64,000 bases of DNA from Triangularia verruculosa (lineage: Eukaryota; Ascomycota; Sordariomycetes; Sordariales; Podosporaceae), in the NCBI GenBank assembly GCA_033296885.1, contig MU863876.1, positions 558,001 through 622,000 on the forward strand, in the 5' to 3' direction. Of this stretch, positions 55,060 to 64,000 are shown in pieces (within the stretch, counting starts at the first letter, position 1; every line of letters starts with the position of its first letter). The notes below the pieces were generated by a model, which searched no databases, was not told the DNA's origin, and saw nothing but the letters and a program-made list of their open reading frames with translations. A program made the translations under genes and the position numbers.

Positions 55060-56523
55060 TCACTCCCCCAACGCCAGCTCCAAAATCTCCAAAACTTTCC
55101 CCTCATTCTCAATTGCAACAGGATTTGTTGGGATGCATCTGTCTGTCATCGAGTTTCTCGCCAGTCCCTCCAGCTTATCCTTCCCAATTCCAACCTCTTT
55201 CAGACTCGTCGGCAATCCCAACGCAGCCACATACGCCTCGACGACATCCCCCGCGCTCGCCGTCTTCCTCGACAGTCCCCTCTCCTCCAGCGCCTCCGCA
55301 ACCGTCGCGTCTTCCCAAAACACCTCCGACACCCTCCGCTGCCTCTCCTCCACCCACCCACCAGTCGCATTCCTCAAATTCCACCTCAACACACTCGCCA
55401 ACATAACACAGCTCGTTTCCCCATGCCCAACCCCCAACGGCCCCAACTGATGTCCAATCCCATGACTCGCCCCCATCGGCAGCACCCCGCTCGTCAACCC
55501 CTTCAACGCTTCCACAACCCCCAACATCTCCCTCCTCCTCGCCTCCAAATCCTCAGGGTGTGCCTTCGTCTTTAACAACCCCGGCAACAACAACCTCAGT
55601 CCCCCCACACAAAACCCCTCGACCTCCTCGTTGCCTCCATCGCGAAACCCAACCGACGTCAGCCCCTCGACGCAGTGATCCACCGCCCTCATCCCCGAAC
55701 TCAACCAAACCCTCTCCGGCGTCGACACCGTCAGCGCTGGGTCGAGAATAACAAGCTGTGCCCCAATGCTAGGGTGTTTAAACGAGTACTTTATCCCGCT
55801 CCGCAGGTCAGTCGCTCCCCCAGAGCCATTGTACTCGCCCCCGGATAAACTCGTGGGGATATTGATGGTTGGAATCGCCACTGCTTTCTTTTCCGTCTCA
55901 TCGACAGATCGAATATGCAGTTTATCCAACGCATCAAGACTAAACGCCTTGTTTGCCGCGGCATAACTGGCAACCTTTGCGCCGTCGGTGATGGACCCTG
56001 CGCCGAGGGTGACGATCAAGTCAGCCGATAGGCGGTCGAGGTCGGCGGCTACTTCGATGACGTCGGGCCAGGGGACGTGTTGCCTGATGCCGTAGCGGAT
56101 GCCCAGGATTTTGTCGTTGTCGAGGGCGGTGAGGAGGGTGGTGAAGGCGGGAGTTTTGGCAATGGAGGGGGACACGATGAGGTAGATTCGGGAGGCGGAG
56201 AAGGTGTGGGCTGCGTGGTGGGCGCAGGTGACCGAGAAGGGGAGGCCAAGGGAGATGTAGGGTTTGGGGGAGGGCGGGAGAGCGGGGAAGTAGGATTCTC
56301 CTGGGAGTGGCATGGTCAGGTAGGTGGAACCGTAGGTGCCAGTTGGAAGGTGAGTAGGTGAGTGAAGTATAACAAGCCTCTCAAGTCCGCCATTATGCAT
56401 GTCAAGGAAAGAGATGTTGATTTCCTGCTGGCTTCCCCAATCCCTCCCTAGCCGGCCCCGCATGCCCCGCAGTCCAAGACCCAAGGCTAGGAACACATCT
56501 CCATACCTATCTCTTCTCGTCAT
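55060..56523 (-). CDS. Iron-containing alcohol dehydrogenase family (maleylacetate reductase-like)
   Basis: Single exon, 487 aa from the first ATG at 56523. ATGs at 56400 and 56313 are alternative starts, and the conserved domain begins only near the last, so the true start is uncertain. The dinucleotide-binding region has LIVTLGAGSITDGAK (the GGGSxxD-type motif) and IPTINIPTSLSGGEYN. Metal-ligand histidines are expected in DHCVEG and in GASHGIGHQLGPLGVGHGE. The family reduces maleylacetate or carbonyl groups with NAD(P)H. The gene lies in the same section as the FAD monooxygenase, with which it could cooperate in ring-fission catabolism, but they are 5 kb apart and not clearly clustered. Confidence 0.88.
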   Translation of the reverse strand: MTRRDRYGDVFLALGLGLRGMRGRLGRDWGSQQEINISFLDMHNGGLERLVILHSPTHLPTGTYGSTYLTMPLPGESYFPALPPSPKPYISLGLPFSVTCAHHAAHTFSASRIYLIVSPSIAKTPAFTTLLTALDNDKILGIRYGIRQHVPWPDVIEVAADLDRLSADLIVTLGAGSITDGAKVASYAAANKAFSLDALDKLHIRSVDETEKKAVAIPTINIPTSLSGGEYNGSGGATDLRSGIKYSFKHPSIGAQLVILDPALTVSTPERVWLSSGMRAVDHCVEGLTSVGFRDGGNEEVEGFCVGGLRLLLPGLLKTKAHPEDLEARRREMLGVVEALKGLTSGVLPMGASHGIGHQLGPLGVGHGETSCVMLASVLRWNLRNATGGWVEERQRRVSEVFWEDATVAEALEERGLSRKTASAGDVVEAYVAALGLPTSLKEVGIGKDKLEGLARNSMTDRCIPTNPVAIENEGKVLEILELALGE

Positions 56524-56552
56524 AGGTAAAGCTTCATACTTCAACCTCCCAT

Positions 56553-56930
56553 CTACTCCCCCAAAGCATTAACCCTCCTCCCATCCTCCGCCTGCCTCTC
56601 CCTCACCTCGTCCGTTGATCTCTCCCCCCCATTCCCCTCCCCCCCATTCCCCTCCCCCTTTCCCCCCTGCCGAGTAGCAGATGTCGACCTCGACCTCGAC
56701 CGCATCTGATTCAGCACATCCTGCTCAGAGAGAATCCCAGTGTGCGGCGTATCCCACTGGTGGTGATGCCTCCGGTGGTGGTGATCACTCTCCCCTTGTT
56801 CCTCCCCCTGCCGCGGTTGTTGTTGTTGTTGCTTCCCTGGAGCCGGGGATTGCACTTTTGGCGTGTTGACTTGGGCGACGGCCTCGGCCTCGGCCACCTC
56901 GTCGGCTTGGGTTGAGCGGCGGGCCAGCAT
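56553..56930 (-). CDS. Small polar protein, unknown
   Basis: ATG-started frame of 125 aa. It is rich in Gln, His, Arg, Gly and Glu, with a poly-Gln run, an HHHRRHHH patch and a short helix (SEQDVLNQMRSRSR). It looks intrinsically disordered. The coding strand sits only 29 bp upstream of the Fe-ADH start in the same direction, so it might overlap the 5' UTR of that gene. No family is recognised and the gene is plausible but unproven. Confidence 0.45.
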   Translation of the reverse strand: MLARRSTQADEVAEAEAVAQVNTPKVQSPAPGKQQQQQPRQGEEQGESDHHHRRHHHQWDTPHTGILSEQDVLNQMRSRSRSTSATRQGGKGEGNGGEGNGGERSTDEVRERQAEDGRRVNALGE

Positions 56931-57655
56931 TTCTTTTTGCTTTTTGGAGGGTGATGATGATGTTTTTCTCGTACCTAGATGAGATATGAATTCTTGGGTT
57001 TTTGTAACTGGTGGTTTTTGAGATGTGAAATAAGCAAGTGCTGGTGATTGATATTATATGGAGGACTAGTGTAGCAGAGAAAGGTTTCGAAGTGAATGGC
57101 AAAAGACTTGGTATTATGACATCACCGAGTTTATTCACCACCACTGACGGGGAGATCCACTTATATGGAGGTGATGGCTGAAAGTAAACCGGACATTGAG
57201 ATGAGGTTGACACCAGGGTACCAACCTGATACAGACAGGGCCAAGTCGATGTGGGGAGAGATCTTGTTGTATTATACTAGACCTAGTCTCTTCACAAATT
57301 ATAAAATACAGAGCAAGCGACCAGCTTTCACGAGCGTTTCATGAGGAGCGAGAAGTTGTACCGAGAGCACAGCAGATATTGCTGGATGAAGCTGAATCAA
57401 CCGTCATTTGTCGATCACAAGCTTCGAGACGCTACGCAATCTTTCAGCCCCTGATCCTCATAACTGAACCGCATGGTTAGATATAATAGGTATTCAAAGA
57501 GACTGTCACAAAGCTCGCCCTCTTGTTTTACCCTACAACATGTTTGCTCAATAAAAACACTACAAACCAAAGAATCATTCCACCGCCAAATATTCATCCG
57601 CCAAAAAGGAGCAACAAGCCCCTCGAAGTTTCTTGGAGCGCATGCTGACTGAATC
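56931..57655. other. Intergenic region, no gene seen
   Basis: About 725 bp, lower in GC, between two minus-strand genes. It holds the promoter of the small gene and the 3' UTR of the AIF-like gene. Confidence 0.5.
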
Positions 57656-59452
57656 CTAGTTCGGTGGGCCAAGACTCAACAAATCCAACCCCCCCTCCAA
57701 CTCCGACTTGCTGGGCAGTTTACCCAGCGGCAAGAGCTGCGCAAACTGTGCCATTACCGGATCCTTGCCCATGCTGGCCATCGCCACCACCGTCTCCCCC
57801 TTGGTGTAGTAAGCCACCCACTTGCCCTCTTCAAAGCTGCCCTGAACCACCACGTCATCCCACCCGCTGGCTTGTGTATTGCCAGCGTACCGCATCTGAG
57901 CACCCAAGGCACTCCAGAAGATGGGAGCAAATGGCTGTGACTTGAGGTTGGCACGCGCAGGGTTGGTGATGTGCCCCGCTGCAATACGCCCGGCTTGTTG
58001 GGCAACGTTCCAATGCTCAATGCGAACATACTTACCGTCGCCGGCAGGGCCGTGGTAGGGGAACGAGGCAATGTCTCCAATAGCGTAAACGTCCTTAAGG
58101 CCAACAACAGAGAACGACTCATCAACCTTGAGACTGCCATCCTGCTCCAGCCTGACCACACTGTTGTCCTTGAGGTACTCGGTAGCTGGCGCGACACCAA
58201 CACCGAGGATGACGAGGTCCGCATCGAGTTTTGTGCCGTCCTTCAGGTGAACAGACCCCACCACAGATGGATCAGAGCCGGATGGTTCAGCCTTCTCAAC
58301 CCCAGCTGACATGTAAAACTTGACGCCCTTGCTCTCCACCAGCTTTTGGATTGCGGCGCCCACCTTCTCACCAAGTACGCGTTCCAGAGGAACCTTTTCC
58401 ATCCCTACCACGGTCACGTCGTTGTCTTTGGAGGTCGCAACGGCCAATTCCATACCGATGAACGAAGAACCAATAATGACAATCTTCTTGCCCTTCTCTC
58501 CGATGGCCTGGTTGATCTTCTCGGCGTCGCGGACATTGCGGAGAGTGAAGATGTTGTTCAACACCTTGAAGCCCTGCAGAGGGAGAACTCTGGGCGTTGC
58601 GCCAGTGGCAAGAATGAGCTTGCTGTAGGCAAACTTGCCTCCAGACTTTGTTGACACCGTCTTGGTCCCAAAGTCGACGCCGGCGACCTCGTCCTGAACA
58701 ATGTCCACATCACCCTCTTTATACCACTCGGCATTCCTCCACTGCAGCTTCTGGAGATCGGTCATCAGCGCCTTGCTGAGCTTCGGACGGTCAATGGGAA
58801 GGTAGCCTTCGTTGGTGATGAGTGTGATGGGGCCGGTGTAGCCTGTCTCTCGGAGGCCTTCCACGGCACCAAGGGAGCCAGAACCACCTCCGACGACCAC
58901 AATCTTGTCGCCTCCCGTGGCCTTGCACTTGAACTTGGGCTTGCGGTGGCCGGCCTTGATGGTAGCGGCCTCGCCGGTGATGTAAACGGCACCATCTCTT
59001 TCGGTCGCCTTGAAGATGGGAAGGGCATCGAGGGCAGGGGCATCTTCGACGTCGCCGGTCTTGCCGTTGAAGCAAGCTGGAAGCAGATGCTGTCAGCAGG
59101 TGTCTTGGACGAGAAGGAAGACAGAGGACATACCACCGTGCCACGGGCAAGTAAGCTTGCCATCTGTTCCTAGCACACCCTTGACCAGAGGTGCTCCATA
59201 GTGGGTACACCGGGGACCGGTGGCTTGGACGACACCTCCGGCGTTCAGGAGAAGAACCTTGGCATCGAGGCCTTCCACTTCCACCTCTTGCTTGTCACCT
59301 GGCTTGAGGTCGAGCGACGTGACGCCCTTGAGCTTGTATTCTTGCGCCATCTTGAAGACTGTTGTTGTTGTGAATGGCCGGGGTGATAATTGTGGCTTGA
59401 AGTTGACAAACAGTCGAACCTGGAGGGGTAATAAACGGGAAAACACTCTCAT
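57656..59452 (-). CDS. Rieske-AIF-like flavin oxidoreductase (AIFM3-type)
   Basis: Exons 59452-59134 and 59076-57656; 57-nt intron; 579 aa. Residues 1-34 are Arg/Phe/Leu-rich without acidic residues, a typical mitochondrial presequence. A second ATG at residue 35 (MAQEYKLKG, 59350) could give a cytosolic form. The Rieske [2Fe-2S] domain has CTHYGAPL and CPWHG/ACFN, with its second Cys-x2-His placed right at the intron. The FAD/NAD domain has IVVVGGGSGS (near 165), LILATGATPR, IVIIGSSFIGME and VYAIGDIASFP. Human AIFM3 and fungal homologues of this type are linked to apoptosis-like death and redox metabolism. Catalytic function of the fungal form is not established. Confidence 0.92.
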
Positions 59453-59776
59453 AAAGGGTGATTTATCAGCAGAGTATGCAGAAGAAGATGAAGCACGTCG
59501 ATGTCATGCAGCTGCGGCCAGCTCGGGGGAGGGGTCATCTTGAGGGTGCTTTGGGGGAGCATGGAGGGGCAGTAAGCAGCATTCGGGAGCTCTCCCATTG
59601 GTCAACATAGCAGTCGATAAGCTTATCAGACATCTTTAATTGGAAAGAGCTCGACAAGAGGTGTCGTCATTGTGGATCCGCTATTCCGCTGTGGAACACC
59701 GCGAGCCGTCCCTTTGCCAAGCGGGGCTGGTCATATCATCGTAGCTAAGGTACTACCTACTGTACCTTGGCCTTAC
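59453..59776. other. Short intergenic region
   Basis: About 320 bp between two minus-strand genes, holding the promoter of the AIF-like gene. A run of TAGG/TACC steps is at 59746-59770. Confidence 0.5.
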
Positions 59777-61977
59777 CTATGAAACAGCTTCCCCGAGATC
59801 AGTTCCCTGCGGATATTGGCCGTCTAGCCAGTTGACAACCGATTCCGACCCCATCATATGGGACATATCTGCCAATTGAGGGTCCACTGGCTCCGTGTCC
59901 CACAGCAACGACTCGTCCACGTTCTCATCCACGGCATCGTCAGCTTGGCCTGCTTCCTGGTTCCAAAACCCCTGGTCAGACATCATCAGCAGTCGTTCTT
60001 GAAGGGCCTTCCGCTTCCTCTGCGCTTTTTCGACTGCCGCCTCGGCACGTTGGCTCAGGTCCGTAACCACAATGAGCATCTTGGACAGCGGGACCAGAAC
60101 AGACAACTGTTTGGCCTTGTCCAAAATTCGAATCAGCCATTGAGTTATCTGCCTGTCTTCTTCTAGGTCTCCGTGGCCGGGAGATTGATATATGTTGGTC
60201 AAGAGGATCACCAAACTCGACAGCACCGGCGCCAGATTCGCCCTGTGGATCTGGTCAGCTTGTTTTTCCCCCTTCCAGTCTATCAACTCGCTCACCAGAT
60301 ATTAATATCGCTCTCGGGCTGTTGCATTAAGCTACGGGAAAACTCCCTACTGATCTGCACACATCTCTTCCACGCCGAGGGCAGAGGAGGTTGCTGGTTT
60401 ATGCAGGCCAGTCGTTCATCTGTCCTGCTATCTTGAAGCGCCATGAGGCTGCGGTCCGAGACGATCTTCATCCAGGCAGCTTGCTGGCTCCATACACCGT
60501 GCACCATGACCATGCAACCAACAAATGACCCATATAAAGTCAACATGAGGAGGCGATCTGTGCGGCCCAGCTGACTGGTGACTGCATCAGGAAGCATCTG
60601 AGGTGGGATGCTCGATCTCCAATTTTCCAACAGATATGTCAGTCGAATTACACGCATTTGTCTTTCTGCCATCGATATCTTGGTGCTCCGCGTCGAGTAC
60701 AGCATGTCATATGCTCGGCCTTGAATATGTGCAAGCCGAACACGCAGACGAAAATAGTTCACCCGCACCAGACCATCTGTTGTGTAGATATCGCCCACGC
60801 CGTCTGTCGGATTGCTTGACGGCAGGTCCTGGTCAATATCAGCATCGTGTTGGATGGAAGGTGTATGATGCTTTAGAGAGATCTCCTTGTCGAGCATGTA
60901 CGCGATCCAAAAAAGCCGGCATCTCTGCAGCCCTTGCTCTGCCGGGTACATCACTTCAATGTTGTTCTTGCTTTGCATCTGCAACCGGTGGACCAGCCGC
61001 ACAGCAGCCCCTATCAACACAGCGCCCTGTTTTGAGTTGGCCAGAGTCTGGTAGAGAATCACCAGCCCAAGCAGCGTTTGCAACCCCAGCAGGTCCTGCT
61101 CACGCGTGACCAGCTCGACAAGGACGGATTGGGCGTTGTTCATGTACCCTCTGAAGGCTGTTTCTGCCTCAGCAAAGTTTGCGTCTTGGATTGGTGTGGT
61201 AGGGATCCATGACCCTAGCGCTAACACAATATTGACAGCTGCCCATACCGCTCGAGTGCGACGGGCCGGGTAGGTGTACCATTCATGCAACATGCGCATG
61301 AACTCTGACTGGCTGAACAGCGGGATCGCATTGTTGATCTGGGAGAAGTAGGTGTTGATAATGGGAAGAATCTCTGCTAGTGGAGGGAGATTTGGCGACG
61401 CTGATCGGATGATGGACTCGCTTGGGCTTGAGGTTGCAGTGGAACTCGCACTGGGACCTGATGTGTCGGTTGTTGATGAAGCTGGGAAAGGAAGGGTGTC
61501 GCGTACTGGAATGCAATTGTCAAGGTCACTATCCTCCCAGCTTGAAGTTCCCATAGTCAGCGCCCGAGTCCCGGAGGGTGCAGGTATGCGGTTTGCGCTG
61601 GCGAGGGCGGCGGTGGCCACGCTGAGGACTTGCTGGAGCTGCTCCTCGATGCGGGAAAGCCGGGACTCCAAGCCCTGAATTTTGGCGGCTTGTTGACTGT
61701 TTGCAGCATGTTCCAACTCATCCGGTGAGTCTGTCTCTGCGCTGTTGTTGGTGTCTTGCCTGGGAATTTTGGGCCGGCCTATCCGGCGACGCACCGCGGT
61801 TGTCTTGCAGTCGGTGCTGTATTGCTTGCAGTTGGAGCATTGGGGTTTCATCATGTCGCATTTGATCTTTTTGACAAAGCAGAGGTCGCAGGCTGGGGAG
61901 TAGGTTAGTCGGCACGTTCTGGTTCAAAGTGAAGATCACGTACCTTTTCGCCTGCTGAGCTGCGAGATGGTCTCCAT
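59777..61977 (-). CDS. Zn2Cys6 transcription factor with fungal-specific domain
   Basis: Exons 61977-61944, 61892-60296 and 60242-59777; introns of 51 and 53 nt; 698 aa. The DNA-binding cluster (residues 13-40) reads CDLCFVKKIKC then CSNCKQYSTDC and is split from its first 11 residues by intron 1. A dimerisation coiled coil (KIQGLESRLSRIEEQLQQVL) follows near 75-98. The fungal-specific transcription factor domain (about 185-450) has LFWIAYMLDKEISL, its best conserved motif. The C-terminal part is acidic. Such proteins bind inverted or direct CGG half-sites. Target genes are unknown; no biosynthetic cluster is directly adjacent. Confidence 0.92.
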
Positions 61978-62632
61978 GGCGGCTGTTTCTCAGCTAGTCT
62001 CATGAAATGAAGAGGATATGGAGTGCGAGTGGATGCGTCGTGTTGGGTGCTTACATGGATCAGAGACCCCTGATATGAAGTACGTGAGTGCTTACAAATT
62101 CGCTTATCTGCCTGATGGATGGATCCTTGTGAGATATGGACGGGTCTTGGCATGGATACTGAGCATGGCTGCATCGCATCATCAGTTCAATCAGGCATAC
62201 GGACTATGATGCTGTGGTATCATTCATACCATTCATAGGCCGATACATAGTTTCGGGAGCGGTTCACGGCTAGTATGAATAGACGACTCTGATGGTTCGT
62301 GAGATACTCTGACTGCGAAGAACCCTAACCCTGTCTGTACACTTGGAAGCCAACCCACAAATCTTTTAGCACACAAAGTTTCGCTCGCGTTCGCGATTGG
62401 CCGGCTGAACATGCAAAGCATCAACCTCAACTACCTACACTAGGAATACTTTCCGCCATGTCTCAGCCGGCCTCCCTAGGGTATTTTCTTTCCCTAAGTT
62501 GACTTTCTTTAATAATTCAGTGCTTTTATCATCGTATATCACCTCGGGCTCATCTCACCATCGAATTATCATGTCTACGGGAATCTACATCAGAACTCGA
62601 GACCTCCCTCCAGCCGACTTAGCAACCTTTCT
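61978..62632. other. Transition to AT-rich DNA
   Basis: About 650 bp holding the promoter of the transcription-factor gene and ordinary intergenic DNA. CpA and TpG are still normal here. The 66-codon frame at 62499-62699 runs into the AT-rich tract and is not called a gene. Confidence 0.5.
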
Positions 62633-63516
62633 AAACTCGTCCTTGTTCTCTTATAATAGTCCTAATACTAAATTACTTTCTTCTATCGATATTCGTTAGC
62701 GATATTAAATATAAAATTTAAAAATAAAACGCTGCGACTTTACGTTCCTGCTAATTTATTACGAAAAATTAAACTTTATTATTAAGTTTAAACTCTTTTT
62801 TTAAATAACTATTATTAAAAGATAGTATTTTTAAGTCCTTTATTATATTATATTTAAAGTACTTATTCCGGAAGTTTATAGTTAAATCCGAAATAAATAA
62901 TAATTAAAATTTTATTTATATAAAGTTAATTTATAATTATACTTTTATAAAATAATAAAATTACTTTAATTTAATTACTTAAATCGATATATATAATTAA
63001 GTTTCTATTATAATCGTTAAATTATAAAAACTATAATACTTTTTAAATAAGTTTTTCCTTAATTATATTAATAATAAACTTTTTAATAATATTATATTTA
63101 TTAACGAATATCGGCCGTTAATAAAACCCTTTAAATTTATTATTAAATTTTATAATTAAATATTATAATAAATTAAAGTATAAATTTAATAAAATTAATT
63201 ATGTAAAAAAACTTTAAAAATTCTAAATCCCTATCGAAATAAAATACTAAATAATACTAAAATTATTTTTATATATAGTAACCTTTATGGAACTAATATT
63301 ATCGTTTTGGAGAATATCGAGTTACGTAAAATCTTAGTAATTATTAATTAATAGTAGTTGGGGTAGTACCCGGATTATTAAGAGTTTTATAAAGCTATAT
63401 ATATAGTTAGAGTAGAGGGTAAATAGATAAACGTATATATTCCGATATTTATATAAGAGTAGAGTTATCTTGATACGTTTAAGGACTATACTAGGGCTTT
63501 TGGGTACTGATGTAAG
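62633..63516. mobile_element. RIP-mutated repeat remnant
   Basis: Roughly 880 bp that are extremely AT-rich, with no CpA dinucleotide that I could find and only a handful of TpG. TpA is greatly over-represented while CpG and CpT survive. This is the expected result of C-to-T changes at CpA on both strands, i.e. repeat-induced point mutation of a duplicated sequence. The original element cannot be identified. A faint gypsy- or LTR-like phrase near 63355-63500 is too weak to name. Confidence 0.85.
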
Positions 63517-64000
63517 ACAATTTCAAGATGATGATAATAATTGAAACAGAGGGAACTTAAACGCTTAAAGCAATGATAGTTTACCTTATGATAACTGAAC
63601 CGAGACTTCCCCACGGATGATCCACTACCTACCTGTTGAGTTTGGAACCCAAGCAGTTACCTGATCTTGAAGCATATATTGAATTGATGATATTGACTGA
63701 ACTAAAGGAAAAGAGCAAGGAAGGGTTCAAACGAGCGTACATAACCGTATTTATATCCCACTAGAGCATTCCATCTACTTGTAAGATCTATAGCTAAGAA
63801 TACCACCCTAAGATCTACTCCATAGAGCCTTTGCCGTACTATCATAAATGCCATCCTGCTCCACACTACCTAATTATAGATCAAGGCTGGCAGCAACGCA
63901 ATTTATGTCAACGCAATTTTGAATTGCGTTGAATATATTTGACTGCGCCTCAATATGCCTCCCACTTTCCGTGGTGGTGTGCCACATCACCACTACTGCA
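63517..64000. other. AT-rich right edge, possible transposon terminus
   Basis: CpA returns at 63517, so this part was not heavily RIP-mutated. No gene is seen. A TTTATATCCCAC segment near 63748 and a strong inverted repeat at 63909-63931 could belong to an LTR or the end of a DNA transposon, but the other end lies outside the window. Confidence 0.35.
63894..63931. repeat. Direct and inverted CAACGCAATT repeats
   Basis: CAACGCAATTT occurs twice (63894-63904 and 63909-63919). The second copy is followed after three bases by its inverted complement AATTGCGTTG (63922-63931), making a perfect 10-bp hairpin arm. Confidence 0.85.

Noticed and set aside
1..64000. tRNA, 5S rRNA or CRISPR arrays
   Set aside because: I looked for A/B-box-like pairs, the conserved 5S core and regularly spaced repeats and saw none; the tandem repeats present have no spacers.

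Overview
The window looks like nuclear DNA of a filamentous ascomycete, most likely a sordariomycete close to the Sordariales. The evidence is short GT-AG introns (about 46-122 nt, often with CTAAC/CTGAC-like branch sites), GC-rich coding DNA, a Zn2Cys6 regulator, a UstYa-like oxidase, GH6 and X325 proteins, a STAND/NLR gene, and an extremely AT-rich tract at the right end that contains no CpA at all, the mark of repeat-induced point mutation (RIP). There are about 26 genes. Exon borders below were read by hand from splice signals, reading phase and family alignment; no transcript data were available.

Left part (1-21.4 kb): an unknown nuclear-type protein (530-1535, -); the U4/U6 splicing factor PRP24 (3101-6313, +); a secreted proteinase-K-type subtilase (6838-8263, -); a small helical protein resembling fungal STAND N-terminal domains (9682-10275, +); a single-pass membrane protein (10552-11580, -). 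A repeat-rich pocket follows (75-bp and 169-bp tandem duplications, 20-bp minisatellite) and leads into an Hsp70-like ATPase (12859-14990, +). Then come a poly-Q membrane sensor-like protein (15640-17145, -) and a six-exon PLP decarboxylase of about 1085 aa (17726-21349, -).

Central part (22.0-31.1 kb), of visibly lower GC: a nine-exon SNF2/RAD5-like DEAH ATPase (22014-25214, -) sits head to head with a NACHT STAND receptor carrying C2H2 zinc fingers and ankyrin repeats (25545-31049, +). The two share a 330-bp intergenic promoter region.

Right of this (31.3-42 kb) lies an accessory block: an alpha/beta hydrolase, a GPI-anchored protein, a UstYa-like oxidase and a P450 in divergent orientation, a GH6 cellulase with a C-terminal CBM1, and an F-box/LRR protein. 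The section 42-51.5 kb holds a secreted six-bladed-propeller glycosidase, a disordered protein, an X325 copper-site protein, a MARVEL-domain membrane protein, an FAD monooxygenase and a small secreted protein.

Between 51.4 and 52.9 kb there is no intact gene, but a degenerate piece of a telomerase reverse transcriptase gene can be read. The final section holds a coiled-coil protein, an iron-type alcohol dehydrogenase, a small unknown protein, a Rieske-AIF-like oxidoreductase with a mitochondrial presequence and a Zn2Cys6 transcription factor. The window ends in about 0.9 kb of RIP-mutated DNA and 0.5 kb of AT-rich sequence with a strong hairpin.

Functionally the window mixes housekeeping genes (PRP24, AIF-like), plant-polysaccharide or surface proteins (GH6, propeller glycosidase, X325, GPI protein, subtilase), possible specialised metabolism (UstYa, P450, hydrolase, FAD monooxygenase, Fe-ADH, regulator) and possible non-self recognition (NLR, STAND-like domain, Hsp70-like). 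No tRNA, rRNA or CRISPR was recognised.
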